Below, piece after piece: positions 36,601 to 47,219 of a stretch of 64,000 bases of DNA (the stretch's first letter is position 1; the number at the start of each line of letters is the position of its first letter). Source of the DNA: Phytoseiulus persimilis (Eukaryota > Arthropoda > Arachnida > Mesostigmata > Phytoseiidae). The position numbers and the translations under genes were made by a program. Under the pieces are notes generated by a model that was not told the origin of the DNA, did no database searches, and saw nothing but the letters and a program-made list of their open reading frames with translations. The DNA lies in NCBI GenBank assembly GCA_037576195.1, contig CM075101.1:5704001-5768000 (forward strand), given 5' to 3'.

Positions 36601-39239
36601 CCTACGTAGAGCTCGGGGTCTGGTGATAGTGTCAAGCTGTGGTTTGGACACCCCACCCCTCGAGAGTGTTGAAGCCGTGCCGCGGATGAGGTGGTGTTGT
36701 CATGCGGCAGTGTAACCTTTGGACACGTCCGAAGAATAGCAGAGTAATTTAACGTGGGGAATGGCGGGTAATTGAATTCAATCGTGTGTATGAAGTAAAC
36801 ACTGTCGGCGAGCGGGGAACGAGCCCGGGGTCTCGAGGGGCACTCGTAATACGAGGCGGTGCGAGAGGTGCGCCCGAAGACAAGAGGGACCAGAGAGAAC
36901 GCCCGCCACAAGAGTTTGCTCGGATGTGCTCGGAAAAGGGGAATATTGTCGAGGGCGTTACTGCTCACAGAGTCTGCTGGAGGCGTTGTGGTTGTCTATG
37001 GACTGCAAATTGTCGCCTATGGAGATGAAGCCGCCGGGAAGGTGGTCGTGGCTGCGGTGTTCGAGTGACAGGCTTGTGGCTGGCAGGCAGGCAGGGGGAG
37101 AACGACATGGGAAGACGAAAGGGACAACGAAGAGGAGGACGACACCGGCGAGGAACGAAGACGCCCCACGGTGCCCACAGGCCTTTGTGCTGGAGGGAAA
37201 GATCAACCCTTCTGACAGAATCTATTTATTCCTCATAAGCACCGCCACCTGCTGCTCCCGCGGCTCCGCGAAACGACACATCTGACTGTCCATCGACAAT
37301 TGTGTTTATTGAGCTCCGAGCAGTCGGCACCCGCTTCCAGTCCGTGGGCGGTGTCGAATCATTCGACCCCTGTCTGTCCGAGGGACAGCGTCGGCGAGCC
37401 CCCGCTGCCGGAGGATCCCGGAGCTGCAGGTCCTACGAACTGGAGTTTTGGCCAACGAACTCGCCGGAAGATCGCGAAAGCAATGCCGCCCGTCGAGTTC
37501 GGAGACCGAGCTCGGGTTTGTTAGCTTCCATCGTCGTCGCCCGGGGTCGACCATAGATCACTCGGACAGAGCTGTCCGATAAGACGACTCGATGAAGTCG
37601 AGGCTGTGGGTGCCTCGTGAACTCGGGAGGGGAAAAAAAAACGCCGCTCCAAAGACCGTCGCGCTTAATTATCTCCGCATTGATTAACCCTCGATGACTG
37701 ATGGACTCGACTTCGATCCAGTAGTCCTGCGGAGATAAAACTCCTAAGTTTTCGTGAGTTTTTTGGGGCGAGAAGAAGACTCCGCCGATGATCTGGATCC
37801 GAGGAGTTCAGTCGATGATGCTCGTTTCCTGCAGGGTGTTCGGTCTGTCGATGTTTCTTGTGCTGAACACACGGACAGGATCCTTTCTACCACCTTCAGT
37901 CTTGTTTGCGTTTCCCAGCCACCGAGAGGGCGAACGGGGAACACGTGCTCATACTCCCCAAGGGTGTGGCGTCTCTCGAAGACTCTGCTTCGAGGACCCG
38001 AGAAGGAATCTCTACACTCGACATTCGGAAACGATAAATGTTGAAATCACTATATTAGCGCACAGAGGCGATCGCGTGCTCGTCGTTCGAGTTCTCAGCG
38101 GCGAGTTTCGATCCCTCGACCGGATTGAGCATTGAAGCAGATATAATGAAAAGAGTGTGCCCAGTGAGGACCTTTGGAATTTCTGGCAGGCTGCTGCCCA
38201 GATCAAACATCTCCGAGCTCGAGTTGAAATCGTTTGAGCTTAGCCTGACAGCGATTCTCTCCCTCTTTCCAGATTCGTCCAACCAGGAGTTTGGCTTTTC
38301 GCAGAATGGGGGTCAGGGCCCTGGCTTCTATGACTTTTTTCCCGGGCAGCAAGGAGACGGACTTCATTTCGGCCATGCAGCAAACCCCAGCCTCTCTCCA
38401 CGGAACGGTGCGTACCCAGAACGTGAAACGAGCACGGTTGATGGACAGTGCACGATGGCCGTTCAGTCGAATCATTCGGATAATATTCGTGCATCAATCA
38501 ACCGATCCATCTCCATCGTTGTAGATCGACATATTTGGCTCGTGTCTTCTCGACCAAAGGCCGTAGCTTCAGCCAGGTCTCACGATCGGAGCTTTTGCAG
38601 CTTCAAGGCCTGCAATCGGACATGTATTTGTTGATATTGAGCAGTATTCTGGATTACTCCGACTAGTACTGAGTGACCGTTCGCGGTCATCTTTCAACCA
38701 ATATTCCTAACGGTATCCCCGTCTTACGGATCATGGATTTTCACCGTAAAACGGAATTACGGAAAATTCCCTATGCAAAACAATCGGGGAGTCCACTCCA
38801 CGCTCCGAGAGCATGAATACTAATCTAGGGTGATCGTTTTGATTATTGAAACCGCAATGGGAGAATGATTTCCTCTTCTCGGGAAGAATAATTTCCGTAA
38901 TCCAGTTTTACGGCAAAACAAATGTCCATCCAGAAATGGCCGCAAAACGTGGCTCTAGCACAGCTCTCAGAACGAATTGGGAACGGATGGAGGAGAGCCG
39001 ATGCAACGGAGAAAACCGAGAGGATTCATGGAGCCGTGTTTGTTTCAGGCGTGAACCTGTCGCCGAACGATGCCACAGCGTTCCTTCAAGGACAACACGC
39101 GTCAGAGATCCAGCAACGCTCGAGTCCCGATTCGGTTATGAGCCTGCAGGGCTCAGAAGCGCCGTATGGACAACCACCTCGGAGCGATTCCGGGGGCAGT
39201 TTCTCAACGCCCGGAACGAACGATCCTTCCATTTGGTAA
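6454..39239 (+). CDS. Lim1: Lim1/Lhx1-5 LIM-homeodomain transcription factor, copy A (complete, six coding exons)
   Basis: Join 6454-6629, 14019-14221, 25597-26006, 31993-32185, 38273-38407, 39049-39239 (1308 nt, 435 residues plus stop). Intron phases are 2, 1, 0, 1, 1. LIM1 has ligands C6, C9, H27, C30, C33, C36, C53, D56. LIM2 has C65, C68, H87, C90, C93, C96, C116, D119. A Ser/Asp/Gln-rich linker follows, then the homeodomain at about 218-277 with W265, F266, N268 and R270 in the recognition helix. The C-terminal tail carries the family's YDFFP motif and ends in tryptophan, as vertebrate LHX1/5 does (EAAVW-type end). Vertebrate LHX1 is about 406 residues, so the length fits. In the family, LIM domains bind LDB/Chip and the homeodomain binds TAAT-core DNA in the nucleus. 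A second, convergent copy lies downstream. Assignment to Lhx1/5 rather than Lhx3/4 or apterous rests on the homeodomain and tail. Confidence 0.97.
8784..9179 (-). CDS. candidate intronless nested gene: small single-pass membrane protein
   Basis: A 131-codon ORF antisense within intron 1 of Lim1 copy A. The start has a strong context (A at -3, G at +4). Residues 1-9 carry an N-glycosylation sequon (N4-S5-T6). Residues 10-28 ([18 protein letters not shown]) form a hydrophobic segment long enough to cross a membrane, and a second hydrophobic patch spans 37-49. The rest is hydrophilic and ends in -D-I-F, compatible with a PDZ-ligand type of C-terminus (inference). A consensus TATA box lies 70-77 bp upstream. 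I recognise no family and see no poly(A) signal just downstream. The membrane-protein look and promoter spacing raise it above the other intronic ORFs, but chance remains possible. Confidence 0.33.
   Translation of the reverse strand: MVTNSTHYSWPLIVTFGIPLLISICLFARFELLARCSAFILPLRLFAVVTDCRTNFRKTETGVRGKRSGQRRGEFPAGPKDMCACGNELDVVLLREVYGRIEESAPAPNLMSESLAVRMESGRASSDNDIF
9249..9256 (-). promoter_or_regulatory. TATA box (TATAAATA) facing the nested antisense ORF
   Basis: An exact TATAAATA on the minus strand, 70-77 bp upstream of the ATG at 9179. A start site 25-35 bp downstream would leave a 5' UTR of about 45 bases. A 21-codon upstream ORF (9249-9184) begins inside the TATA box, so it would not be in the transcript if the box is used. 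Confidence 0.35.
10592..10606. repeat. (CT)n microsatellite
   Basis: Uninterrupted alternating CT in intron 1 of Lim1 copy A. It is preceded by a G-run near 10418-10427. Confidence 0.8.
14019..14221 (+). CDS. Lim1: Lim1 copy A, coding exon 2 (LIM domain 2)
   Basis: Acceptor TTTACAG|AC and donor CAGG|GTGAGT at 14222. The first base completes the lysine codon split after exon 1, giving the family's R-F-G-T-K-C-A-G-C junction. All eight zinc ligands are present (C65, C68, H87, C90, C93, C96, C116, D119). The text around them ([20 protein letters not shown]) matches Lhx1/5 LIM2 almost exactly. The exon ends in phase 1, as in vertebrate LHX1 where the next exon also starts with a valine. Confidence 0.96.
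22565..22584. repeat. (GTGC)n microsatellite
   Basis: Five tandem GTGC/TGCG units in intron 2 of Lim1 copy A. Confidence 0.8.
24647..24727. repeat. two poly-C runs (14 and 23 bases)
   Basis: C-runs at 24647-24660 and 24705-24727, separated by 44 bases of ordinary sequence. Assembly or sequencing of such runs is error-prone, so their exact lengths should not be trusted. Confidence 0.85.
25046..25069. repeat. (GTC)8 trinucleotide repeat
   Basis: Eight perfect GTC units about 0.5 kb before the homeodomain exon of copy A, in intron 2. Confidence 0.9.
25597..26006 (+). CDS. Lim1: Lim1 copy A, coding exon 3 (linker and homeodomain helices 1-2)
   Basis: Acceptor TTCTTCCACAG|TG and donor CAG|GTTCGT at 26007. 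The first two bases complete a valine codon (phase 1 in, phase 0 out). About 90 residues of Ser/Asp/Gln-rich linker ([18 protein letters not shown] onward) lead to the homeodomain, starting K-R-R-G-P-R-T-T at about residue 217. The exon runs to the R-V-I-Q just before the recognition-helix tryptophan. The encoded part of the homeodomain agrees with the vertebrate LHX1/5 form at the positions I know, including A-F-A-A-T-P-K-P and A-Q-E-T-G-L-N-M. Confidence 0.97.
28942..29260 (-). pseudogene. possible gypsy-type retroelement remnant (end of integrase)
   Basis: The minus strand encodes, with no stop for about 85 residues, a segment [20 protein letters not shown] followed by S-G-S-T-x-x-A-E-L. 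This resembles the distal integrase signature of Ty3/gypsy polyproteins, in which a short hydrophobic helix leads to Y/F-R-N-T-P-L-(E/D) and then S-P-A-(E/Q)-L. The upstream frame is interrupted by a stop and neighbouring frames carry no clear reverse transcriptase. If real, it is an old, short fragment lying antisense in intron 3 of Lim1 copy A. Confidence 0.35.
31218..31270. repeat. 21-bp tandem duplication (2.5 copies)
   Basis: The unit AACCATCATTCTAAGCAGAC(G) occurs at 31218-31238 and 31239-31259, with a partial third copy from 31260. The two full copies are identical, so the duplication is recent. Confidence 0.9.
31603..31621. repeat. (CGCT)n microsatellite
   Basis: Tandem CGCT units in intron 3. 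A similar (CGCT)n tract recurs at 34531-34548 in intron 4. Confidence 0.8.
31993..32185 (+). CDS. Lim1: Lim1 copy A, coding exon 4 (homeodomain helix 3 and start of tail)
   Basis: Acceptor TTTTCCGACAG|GTT and donor TCGG|GTGAGT at 32186. The exon starts with the recognition helix [15 protein letters not shown], then an arginine-rich stretch ([20 protein letters not shown]) and an acidic proline-containing segment. It corresponds to the post-homeodomain segment of vertebrate LHX1 (RRHAFFRSPRRMRPL). It enters in phase 0 and leaves in phase 1. It is 18 bases shorter than its counterpart in copy B, which has six extra glycine-rich residues before the G-P-Q-N-G-F-G-Y motif. Confidence 0.96.
33351..33373. 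repeat. (CCCG)n microsatellite
   Basis: Five to six tandem CCCG units in intron 4 of Lim1 copy A. Confidence 0.8.
35006..35024. repeat. (ACAA)n microsatellite
   Basis: Tandem ACAA units in intron 4 of Lim1 copy A. Confidence 0.75.
38273..38407 (+). CDS. Lim1: Lim1 copy A, coding exon 5 (YDFFP motif)
   Basis: A 135-bp exon with acceptor TTTCCAG|AT and donor AACG|GTGCGT at 38408; phase 1 at both ends. It encodes a tail segment rich in Gly, Asn, Phe and Gln containing [12 protein letters not shown] and [11 protein letters not shown]. The Y-D-F-F-P core is the tail motif known from vertebrate LHX1. The copy B exon has the same length and phases and differs at about six residues, all of them mild changes such as E/D, F/Y and S/T except G/N and H/A. 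Confidence 0.94.
38408..39048 (+). other. Lim1 copy A intron 5 (641 bp)
   Basis: A short intron with acceptor GTTTGTTTCAG. Most of its excess length over the 75-bp equivalent in copy B includes an A/T-rich inverted-repeat element. Confidence 0.9.
38741..38915. mobile_element. MITE-like inverted-repeat element in intron 5 of copy A
   Basis: The left arm (CCGTAAAACGGAATTACGG then AAAATT) at about 38744-38768 is matched in inverted orientation by AATTTCCGTAATCCAGTTTT then ACGG at about 38890-38914, with two or three mismatches or gaps over about 24 bp. The interior of roughly 120 bp has no ORF. The arms are A/T-rich compared with the neighbourhood. I could not identify a clean target-site duplication, so a hairpin-forming sequence not of transposon origin is also possible. 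Confidence 0.45.
39049..39239 (+). CDS. Lim1: Lim1 copy A, coding exon 6 (C-terminus)
   Basis: The terminal coding exon, from acceptor TTTGTTTCAG|GC to TAA at 39237-39239; it enters in phase 1. The first third diverges from copy B and needs a small indel to align. The rest is nearly identical, including [28 protein letters not shown] and a C-terminal tryptophan. The terminal W matches the conserved end of Lhx1/5 proteins. Confidence 0.95.
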
Positions 39240-40278
39240 ACAGTTTGTTGTCAGGGAGAGAGGTGCGGGATGGGGCAGTTTACGATAAAAACCCACACTG
39301 TTTGCGAAAGAGCGTCATCTGTCCTCAGGGAAACGCTGTACATACATATTGAATACGTCGAGCTCAGCTCGAAATCGGTTGAATGGTGTAAATTATGCTT
39401 GCTCCTCGAACGGCGCACAGAAGGACCGTTCGTGACCAAGATGAAGAGAATGAGCTAGGGTCCCTATCCCGAATCACAACCCGCTTGAGCGAACGAATCG
39501 GAGCTCGAGACCCATCGCTGGTTGATTTCCCGACAGTTCGGTCCCAGACGGAGCGCTTTCAGCTTTTGAGCAAACATATCAATCCGGATGTTGGGGTTCG
39601 AGTACCACTCCGATCGGTCGGGAAAACCTCTTAGGGATGGATATTCACTCGACTCTCGAAGGTCTGTTCTGTCAAAAATCTCATCCGCCGCGAGTGACGG
39701 CGCGGATCATCGATCGTTTCAACACTTTCGCCCTGTTTCGATCATTTCAATCGGAAGACCGCGAGTCAAAGCGGCCGTCTGCGTACGGATCTGCCGTTGC
39801 GACTTCCTGGCGTGCCGTCCTCTCCTAGCACAAATCTCAACGTATCCTAGTCGTACGAGCCCCGAACGCTTACACCAGACGCTGTCGAGAGTCTCTACGC
39901 AGTCGGCAGGCTTCGGCCTGGTCAATCCGATGGGCCCGGGGACGAGTTGTCGACACAGATTGAGGTTTTTGCCTGTTACTTCCTCGTCCGTTCATATCAA
40001 GTGCAAGCCATGTTAGTTGAGAGCGGAAGAGTTCGACGAAAGAGTGTAACCGAATGAAAGCGTAGCCAGGGAGAGAACATTGTGATGTATATGCATGCTA
40101 TCAAGTATTACTAGCGTCATCGACAGGAATATTCCTCATAATGCGGTGATCGTCACTTGGGTCGGAGGCCAGTAGGCTCTGCAGTTTGTCCCCTCCGTCG
40201 GACGACCGCTTCGAATGATCGAGCGTCGGCGACGGACCCGACCAAACGATCACGAGAAACCAACATCAAAAGTATTAC

Positions 40279-40284
40279 AATAAA
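40279..40284 (+). terminator. candidate poly(A) signal for Lim1 copy A
   Basis: The first clear AATAAA that I see after the stop at 39239, about 1.04 kb downstream and followed by a TGTG/T-rich stretch. A variant hexamer closer to the stop cannot be excluded. Confidence 0.35.
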
Positions 40285-43200
40285 CGTCTTCTGTGAGCTC
40301 TTTACACTCACGGCGCACAAGGGACGCGTTTTCACTCCGATTCTCGAGTTCGCCCAATTTCGACACGACTCGGAGCCGGCTCAGGAGAACGAAACGAGAG
40401 AGGGGCCCGAACTCGCCCCCGAGAGCCAGTCGGCAGGCCGAGCTGCCGATCCTTGGAAGCTCGTCCGTCAGCCAATCGATCGCTCGAGTCCGGAGGCGTG
40501 GAGAACGAGTTTGTGTTGGATCGTCAACCAGAGGAACATTGTTCTACTCGATTGGCGTTTCGACGAGAATTCTAGATTTAGATGCGGTGCACGCTTCCAC
40601 CAATTCGACGAAAAGTTTCTACCAGACCGCCTATCGTTCGTTGGGACACAGCTACCAGCAGACAGGTAGGAGCTGGACCTGAGGGGCCCGGGAACCCCTT
40701 CCATGTTTCAGGGTCTCGGAAACACGCTTCGCTCATCCAGTTCGTTTAGTCGACCCGGCACGGCTTTCTTAACGAGCACCCATGGCGGACGTTGTTACAC
40801 ATGTTCCGAATCGCATTGAGAGTCCCCACTCAACGGATCTTCTAGATTTACGAGGGATTCTGTTCCAGCCGTATGACTTCGGACCGATGCGGTTCACGCG
40901 GTCCGCTTGCAACAAAAACCGTTATTTCAAAACTAGCGAATCACAGCTAGCTGTCAGCCGTCGGGATGGCTCTTGCGATCTGCTCCACGAGAGCTAACTC
41001 GCATTTGTGGCACAGCCGTGTCGGAGCGCAGGCCGTGAGAAATGGACCCCGTTCTCTTCACTCGTCGGGATCTTTAGAATTCTTCCATAAATGAGCGCGT
41101 CCACTGAAGAAAAGAGCGAAAATGAAACGCCCGCATGCCTCAGGGCCGCCGACATGGCCGTCCAAGTTGTCATGACGGATGGATTTGTGGTCAGTCTCTC
41201 GCCAAAGTCGAGCGCAACCGGCTGATCTCACCTCATACCCGAAGTTCGGTGATATCTCACAATATGATGCTCTCATGTCCACGAGCTCAGTTACGAGTGT
41301 CGTTCTCCTCTCGGAAGTCGGCCGCCTTTGTAGCGATCCGGCGAGCCGCACGCTCCGAGTATCAACTACGTCGGTCATCTCCGCTGTCACTGTCGGTGCG
41401 TACTAGGCCACTCGGTAATCTATCGTCCTGCTGGGTGCTTTGTCTCCTCTTTGTCCGTTCGATAACTAACTAGTTTGTCGCTTGGTCGCTTCGAGTCCAG
41501 CGGTGTCCACAGTTATGGCCGACCACGTGTGTCGTTTCCTGCGGAGGTGTCTCAGGTGACAAATTACTCTTCCAGCGGCGGCGGCCTCCTCCGAACTCGT
41601 GTTTCCGAAAACTGATTCGGTATTGCCAATAACAAACACAAAAGTCCGGTTTTCGACCAACAGCAATGAATGCGTGAGGTTCCGGTTCTGGACCCGGGAG
41701 ATCGTAACCTCCTCTCTCCGAAGTTCAGAGGGTGGCTGGAATTCGCTCTGTTGACGTCGGCGTTCATCGCCTGAAAATTTTGCTCCAGGAAATGCTGGGG
41801 GAGCCATGCAGGACTCGAGTCTGCGCGACCGGCGGTTCGTCCTCCCGTTCATGAAACTCCCGACGACAGGGAACGGAGGGAATCCATCTCTAAGGAATGA
41901 AGCACTTATTTTTGTCGCATGCGCCCGCTCAGCCGATGAATCCATCTTTCTCTAGACTGCTGTCTTCGAAGCGCCATTTTTTCATCGGTCCGTTCCCGAC
42001 CATTTGTTTCAAGACAAAAACCCGTCGTTGACACTACTCTGGCGAGCAACAAAACAAACGTGAAAGATGTCGCATCGAGAAACTCGCGCAAGGCGACGCA
42101 TCGCTCATCTTCAAGATCGTTTCCTGCTGTCCCGTTTCGCTCGATGCAGGACTGCTTGCTCGGATCGAGCCTTCTTCCTAACTTATTCGTCGGAATCCTG
42201 TGGTTTCTACTCTAGCCAAGCAACGTCTTCTCGCTTCCCCCTCACGTTCCCCGGAGAGTATATTCCTTTCGTTTGACATCGGCGTTTGCAATACACTCCA
42301 GTGACTGATCGTCCTGTCTGACATCCAGATCGACGATCATATTCAACAACACCACCGCCAGGACAACGATGATGACAATGATTACGAGATGGAAGGCAGC
42401 CGCGACGGATTCGTGTGCCCGCGTGACCAGATACGACTCCCTGAGTTTGCGTCCCCAGACTTGATCACGTCGACACCGGGTAGAGAGCGATCCGAATGCG
42501 TGCTCGATGTCGTTTCAAAGACTGTTCTACCGGTCCGGAAACAAGGGAAGCATCCGCCGAAAACGTTGTTGGCTTATCAGTCACTGAATAAGCCCAGATA
42601 AGATTAGCCAGCACGCGAGAGATCCGGGTAGAGTCGGAGGAGCTCCCGTATAAGCAGCCGCCGCGGTCGCGGTCGCTGCAGAACGCAGACATTTGTGGCC
42701 AACCAGCAGAGAATGCTTCAATGTGGAAGGAGAGCGTTCGTCGTCGTGTTTGCGCACACGAGATAGAGAGTTCCGGAGTTGTAATGAAAGGACTCGAAAA
42801 CATCCGAGTCTAAACATTCATTTGCCAGCCGCTTCTTGTGCCGAAACAGGAATTCGCTGCCACCGGGAGGAAGGCTCCGAATTAGAAATATTTTTTAGAC
42901 GCGCAGCCCCTTCGGCACAGCCGAGCATCCACCGGAGCGGGAGGCAGACGGGCGAGCCAAAAAGGGCTCGAATCCAACTCAAATTCTCTACGCCACTAAA
43001 CAACGCACGAGACGCCAGCTGAATGGGTCGGCTCATTCTCGCAGCGTCCGTCGCTCACCCTTTGTCAGTCAGTGATGAAGCGAATTTTTTGGTGTACACT
43101 CGCAGCGCTCTCAGGAGCGTTTTCGCGCAACTGTCTTTCAGCTTGTTCCAGGGGAGTTTGCCGCGAGGGCCTGGAATGAGACCACGACCAGGATCGAAGT

Positions 43201-45077
43201 CAGGCGCTTTCTCGCCGAGTGTCGATTCTGAAGGGGCTCCGTGGAAAGCTGTGGCTTCTCGATTACACGTTGTCTCAACCCGCGGCCGATAGAATGCTCA
43301 GCTGTCGGACCCCGAGCCCAAGCTCCAAAAAATGCTTCGTGGCAATGATCGTTTCGTTTTGGCGGAATAAGCGGACGAAATGTGGAATGTGGATCATTCT
43401 GGCATGCCACGCTTCGTGCTATGTAACCCGTTCGTGTGCGCGGTCCGGGTCACTGGCGAGCGTTGTGTGTATGCGAGACACAAAAAATGCGGCTCACTCC
43501 GCGGTCGGCACAAAAATTGTGGTATGCCGATTCCGAGTCATGATGACAATCAGGCGGAGTCGCACGTCCTGATGACCACTGGAAACGCGAACACAGCATG
43601 CTAGCTATGGGTTTCCCGTTTCCCATGACTGAATTTTCAGCTCTCCTCGCCTACTTCAGAAGACTCCTGTCATTGAATGACTCTGGAGATTCACCCGAGG
43701 CAAGGAGACGACGTCTTGGACGAGCTCCTCCCTCGACATAGCTCCTTAGCGTGGATCCAACGGCCGGCGGAACGTGCCAGAGCAGCGCAGGATGATACAG
43801 AGTTCTCCTGCGGGCCGCGCCTGGGTGACGTCGAGGACCGGGTGAAGTATCGCGTAACAGAAGCCGCAATCACGACAATCACGCCACGATCGGTCGGAAA
43901 TTTCTCTAGGACATCCAGGCTTTGTATGCAAATAGCGGATCCCTCCGCGGGCGAGCGGGTCGCTCTCGGTTTGTCTATTGTCAAAGCGGGATGGTTTGAC
44001 ATTGGTGTGAAGTCGCGCGTGAACAAAATCGCAACTCCGCCAGGTCAAAGTTTCGGCCCCAGACTCGGCGCCCGACAGCGCAGGGGGCAGTTGCCTAAAC
44101 TTCGGCAGCCCTCGCTGCTCTCCTCCACGTCTAAAGAAGCCAAATGATTCACTGCGAGCCACGCGCGATCACTTCACTCTTGATTCACTCCTGCACTGTC
44201 TGAGCGCAGAGTCGAATTCCTCGGATTGTGGGGAACTCGGAGGGCCGCAAGAGTTTCCGACCGACAGTTCGGACGGGGATGTTGCGGTTTTTCCAAATAA
44301 ATACTCAAAACAGCCCGATATTTTCATTTTAAAACTAGATGGTTAAGATTTGAATATCTCTCCCTCGTCGGCCGCGCGCTATTCATCATGATTTTCGGGG
44401 GAGTTCGCGATCCGATATTCGGCAACGCTAGGAACACCGGGAATTTTCAATCATCGTACTGTCCATTCCTCATAGCGAAGGTTGATCGCTCATCCAGCGG
44501 GCCGAGCAGCGGCGAGCGCAACTCAATCTTGTGCTTTGAAACAATCACTCCATCCATCAACGTTCCATCATTCCGGATAGGAACGATTCGGAAAGGCCTA
44601 TCACGAACACAGAGAACGGAAGAGAAAATAATGCTCCGCGTCGCCGGTGAACTTTGATCGTGAACCCAGCCTCTGACGGCTTGCCGCGGAACCGCCCGAA
44701 TCAGGCACAGCTCTCAACCCAAAGAATGGGGAGTGATATCAGAAGCGATTTTCGGTCCATGCAGGCTCAGTATTCGGGCTCGATAATGAGGAGGACGAAG
44801 GACAGCCAGCTTGTCTGCCGAGCGAGCCCGTGTTCCGTTCGGTGACGCCGCGCTCGTCGTCGTTGCATAATTCGGTAGCCATGTGTTGCTGGTGAACGTT
44901 AATCGAGGTGAATGCTCAGAAAGAAGGAGATGAGCTCTGAAACGGCCGCTTGAAGGATGAGTGAAGGAGCCAGACGAGGAGGGGATTGAGCGCCGAAAAA
45001 TTGTAATAGAGCCGCTGGATGCTTAGTGTCGGCTAGATGGCTACAGGACGTCGCCTCTCGACCTCGCGATACTTTAT

Positions 45078-45095
45078 CTCCTCTCTCTCTCTCTC
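45078..45095. repeat. (CT)n microsatellite
   Basis: About nine CT units in the intergenic region between the two Lim1 copies. Confidence 0.8.
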
Positions 45096-47181
45096 CGGAT
45101 GTTGTTTTCGTTATTCCTTACTGGCTCGCGCGCTCCTCCTCTCTCGCCCTCTCTGATATATACCCACTTTGATGATGCGGACCGGGGACGGAAAGAACGC
45201 GCTGGGACAGGCGACGAATCACATACACGCTGGTCTTTATATACGACGAACATAATGACCAAGTCGGCCGTCGCCTCTGAGCCCACGGAGGCCAGCCAAG
45301 ATCAGAAACGCCATTTTTTTTCGTTTTCAAGAACGGCGATGAAGTGGAAGCGTCCCTCTCGCGGAGTTTCTCCACCGTTCTCCGCCACATCGTGTTCACC
45401 CCGGGAATAGGGTAAGGCAGAGAGAAAATGGCAATTATTTTCGTCCGCATATTGATTGCTTTGCGACAGATACCATTTGTCAACCGGCCATCGAACACTC
45501 CGGACGAACGACCGCCCGGCCGCCGCGCGGTCGTTCGGCTACCGCGACTGCAAGCGATCCGAAGCACAAGATGAGCGAGAAATGAGGGAGACTCCGAGAC
45601 GAATATCTCGGGAAGAACCCGACGTGGCGATGGGCGTTGGAAAAGGGTGAACATCTAATCGCCAGACGGTTACAGCTGTATCGAGCGGGCTCTAGTCCTG
45701 TCACCGAAACTCCTCAACAACGGATCCAGCCTCTCCCCGGTCCTGGCCTTCGGTGAGCAGCGAGAAAAAGCAGTAATAGCTGATCTGAGCGGAGGGATTG
45801 CGGAGGCGAAGCTCTGCTGTGCGATGTTTTCTGATCTGGAATCGAGATCTGAGTCTGACGGTTGAAATTCACTGGACTGGTGGATTACTCGTCGATATTT
45901 CATCCTATCAGAAGAGAGGGCTCCGTCCGCTCGAGACGGATGAATTCACTGTCCAGCGGATTTTATCCTGTAGAATGTTCTTCTTTTGACTAATTCATCA
46001 GTGGATTGATTCCTCAGTCAGCCTGTGGAGCTTTTAATATTTGACGATGGCGGCTCCGCTCCGGAGCTCCGTCGAAGAGACGAATCGAACGGGATCTGAT
46101 GTTGGACTTCGAAAAGTCGACTCTCGTAGCGGTAGATGAATTGATGCTTCGAGGCTGGTTGTCCTGCGACTCCATGGTAAGAGGACAGCGGAGGTTGGCT
46201 AGGGCCGAGACGCTTCGGTTGGAATAGAAATCTTTCGACGGATCTTATCATGTGCAGTGTATCGACTCAGCGGTGGTAAAGTTGGCTCGAGCTGTATCGT
46301 GCGCTCTCGCTGAGACGATCCGCGGCAGCGTTGGGCGCGTGCATCTTCCCCAGATTCATCATCGCGCAAGTTGAGGCCACCTTCGCCCGATGGACGGAAC
46401 GGTTCATCTGCTTTTCGGATCGAGTTTTCACTATTCGCCAGATCCTGGAGCCTCCTCCGGTGTCGAGACGACCACAACACGTTCGACCCCGAGACCTGCC
46501 GAAGATCCAATTGAAACATTCAACGCGTTTGATTCTGGCCAACCCATCCATCATATCGGAGTCCAAATCATGCAGAAGCAGTCGCGCTCCGGTCGGGGTC
46601 GTTCGCTGAAAATTTTCTGTTTTGGAGCGGATAGCTTCGCTGAACCTCATTGAAAATCACAATTTTCCGAGGAGGGATCGATGAGTCGTATGAATATGGT
46701 TTGAATCGCGCGACTCAATACGATAAAAACTCGAGAATCCGTGTTGACGGTCGACGATTTCTCTGAATTCCTCCCTGAGTCCGCCATTGTTCCCCGAAGA
46801 GTTGGGGGCGTCCGATTGTGAACGTAGCTTAGCGTACCTTACGCATGAATGCGGCTCTGTCTCGTCCGATACGTCTGAAGGTTGGCTAGTCTGGCAGCAC
46901 ATGCTCCGTCGGAAAGTGTAGCGCACGAGCGCTCGTGCACCTGTTCAGCGTCTCTCACCCAGAACCCGGGCCGAAAAACAGAGAAAAGGGGGCGGACGAT
47001 TTAGGAGCGGAATTCTCGAATCTCGTTCGACGAATATCGCTCCTCCGGTCGATTTTTCGGGATATTTTCAGCAGCGAATGGATGGGACGAGAAGCGAGGA
47101 TCCGAGCGAGAGGAAGATATATTGAACGGAGCGGGATGGATGGACACGTGAACGCGCGGCCGGCGCTGGCCTGCGTAGTAC

Positions 47182-47219
47182 GGGGATTCGAATAACTCTT
47201 CGTCTTAGCGCTTAATCAC
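47182..47219 (-). repeat. tRNA-like fragment, possibly a SINE head
   Basis: On the minus strand GTGATTAAGCGCTAAGAC resembles the D-arm/box A of leucine- or serine-type tRNAs (GTGGTTAAGGCGCTAGAC). It is followed 10 bases later by TTCGAATCCCC, the core of box B. The anticodon region is missing, so this is not a functional tRNA. A decayed tRNA-derived SINE is the likely reading. Confidence 0.3.

Larger units (their letters stand above)
32186..38272 (+). other. Lim1 copy A intron 4 (6.1 kb)
   Basis: No gene supported. It contains (CCCG)n at about 33351-33373, (CGCT)n at 34531-34548 and (ACAA)n at about 35006-35024. Its acceptor is CTCTTTCCAG at 38272. Confidence 0.8.

Noticed and set aside
46018-46650. 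Overlapping minus-strand frames considered as a BEL/Pao-type pol fragment
   Set aside because: Frames shift repeatedly and no signature motif could be matched.
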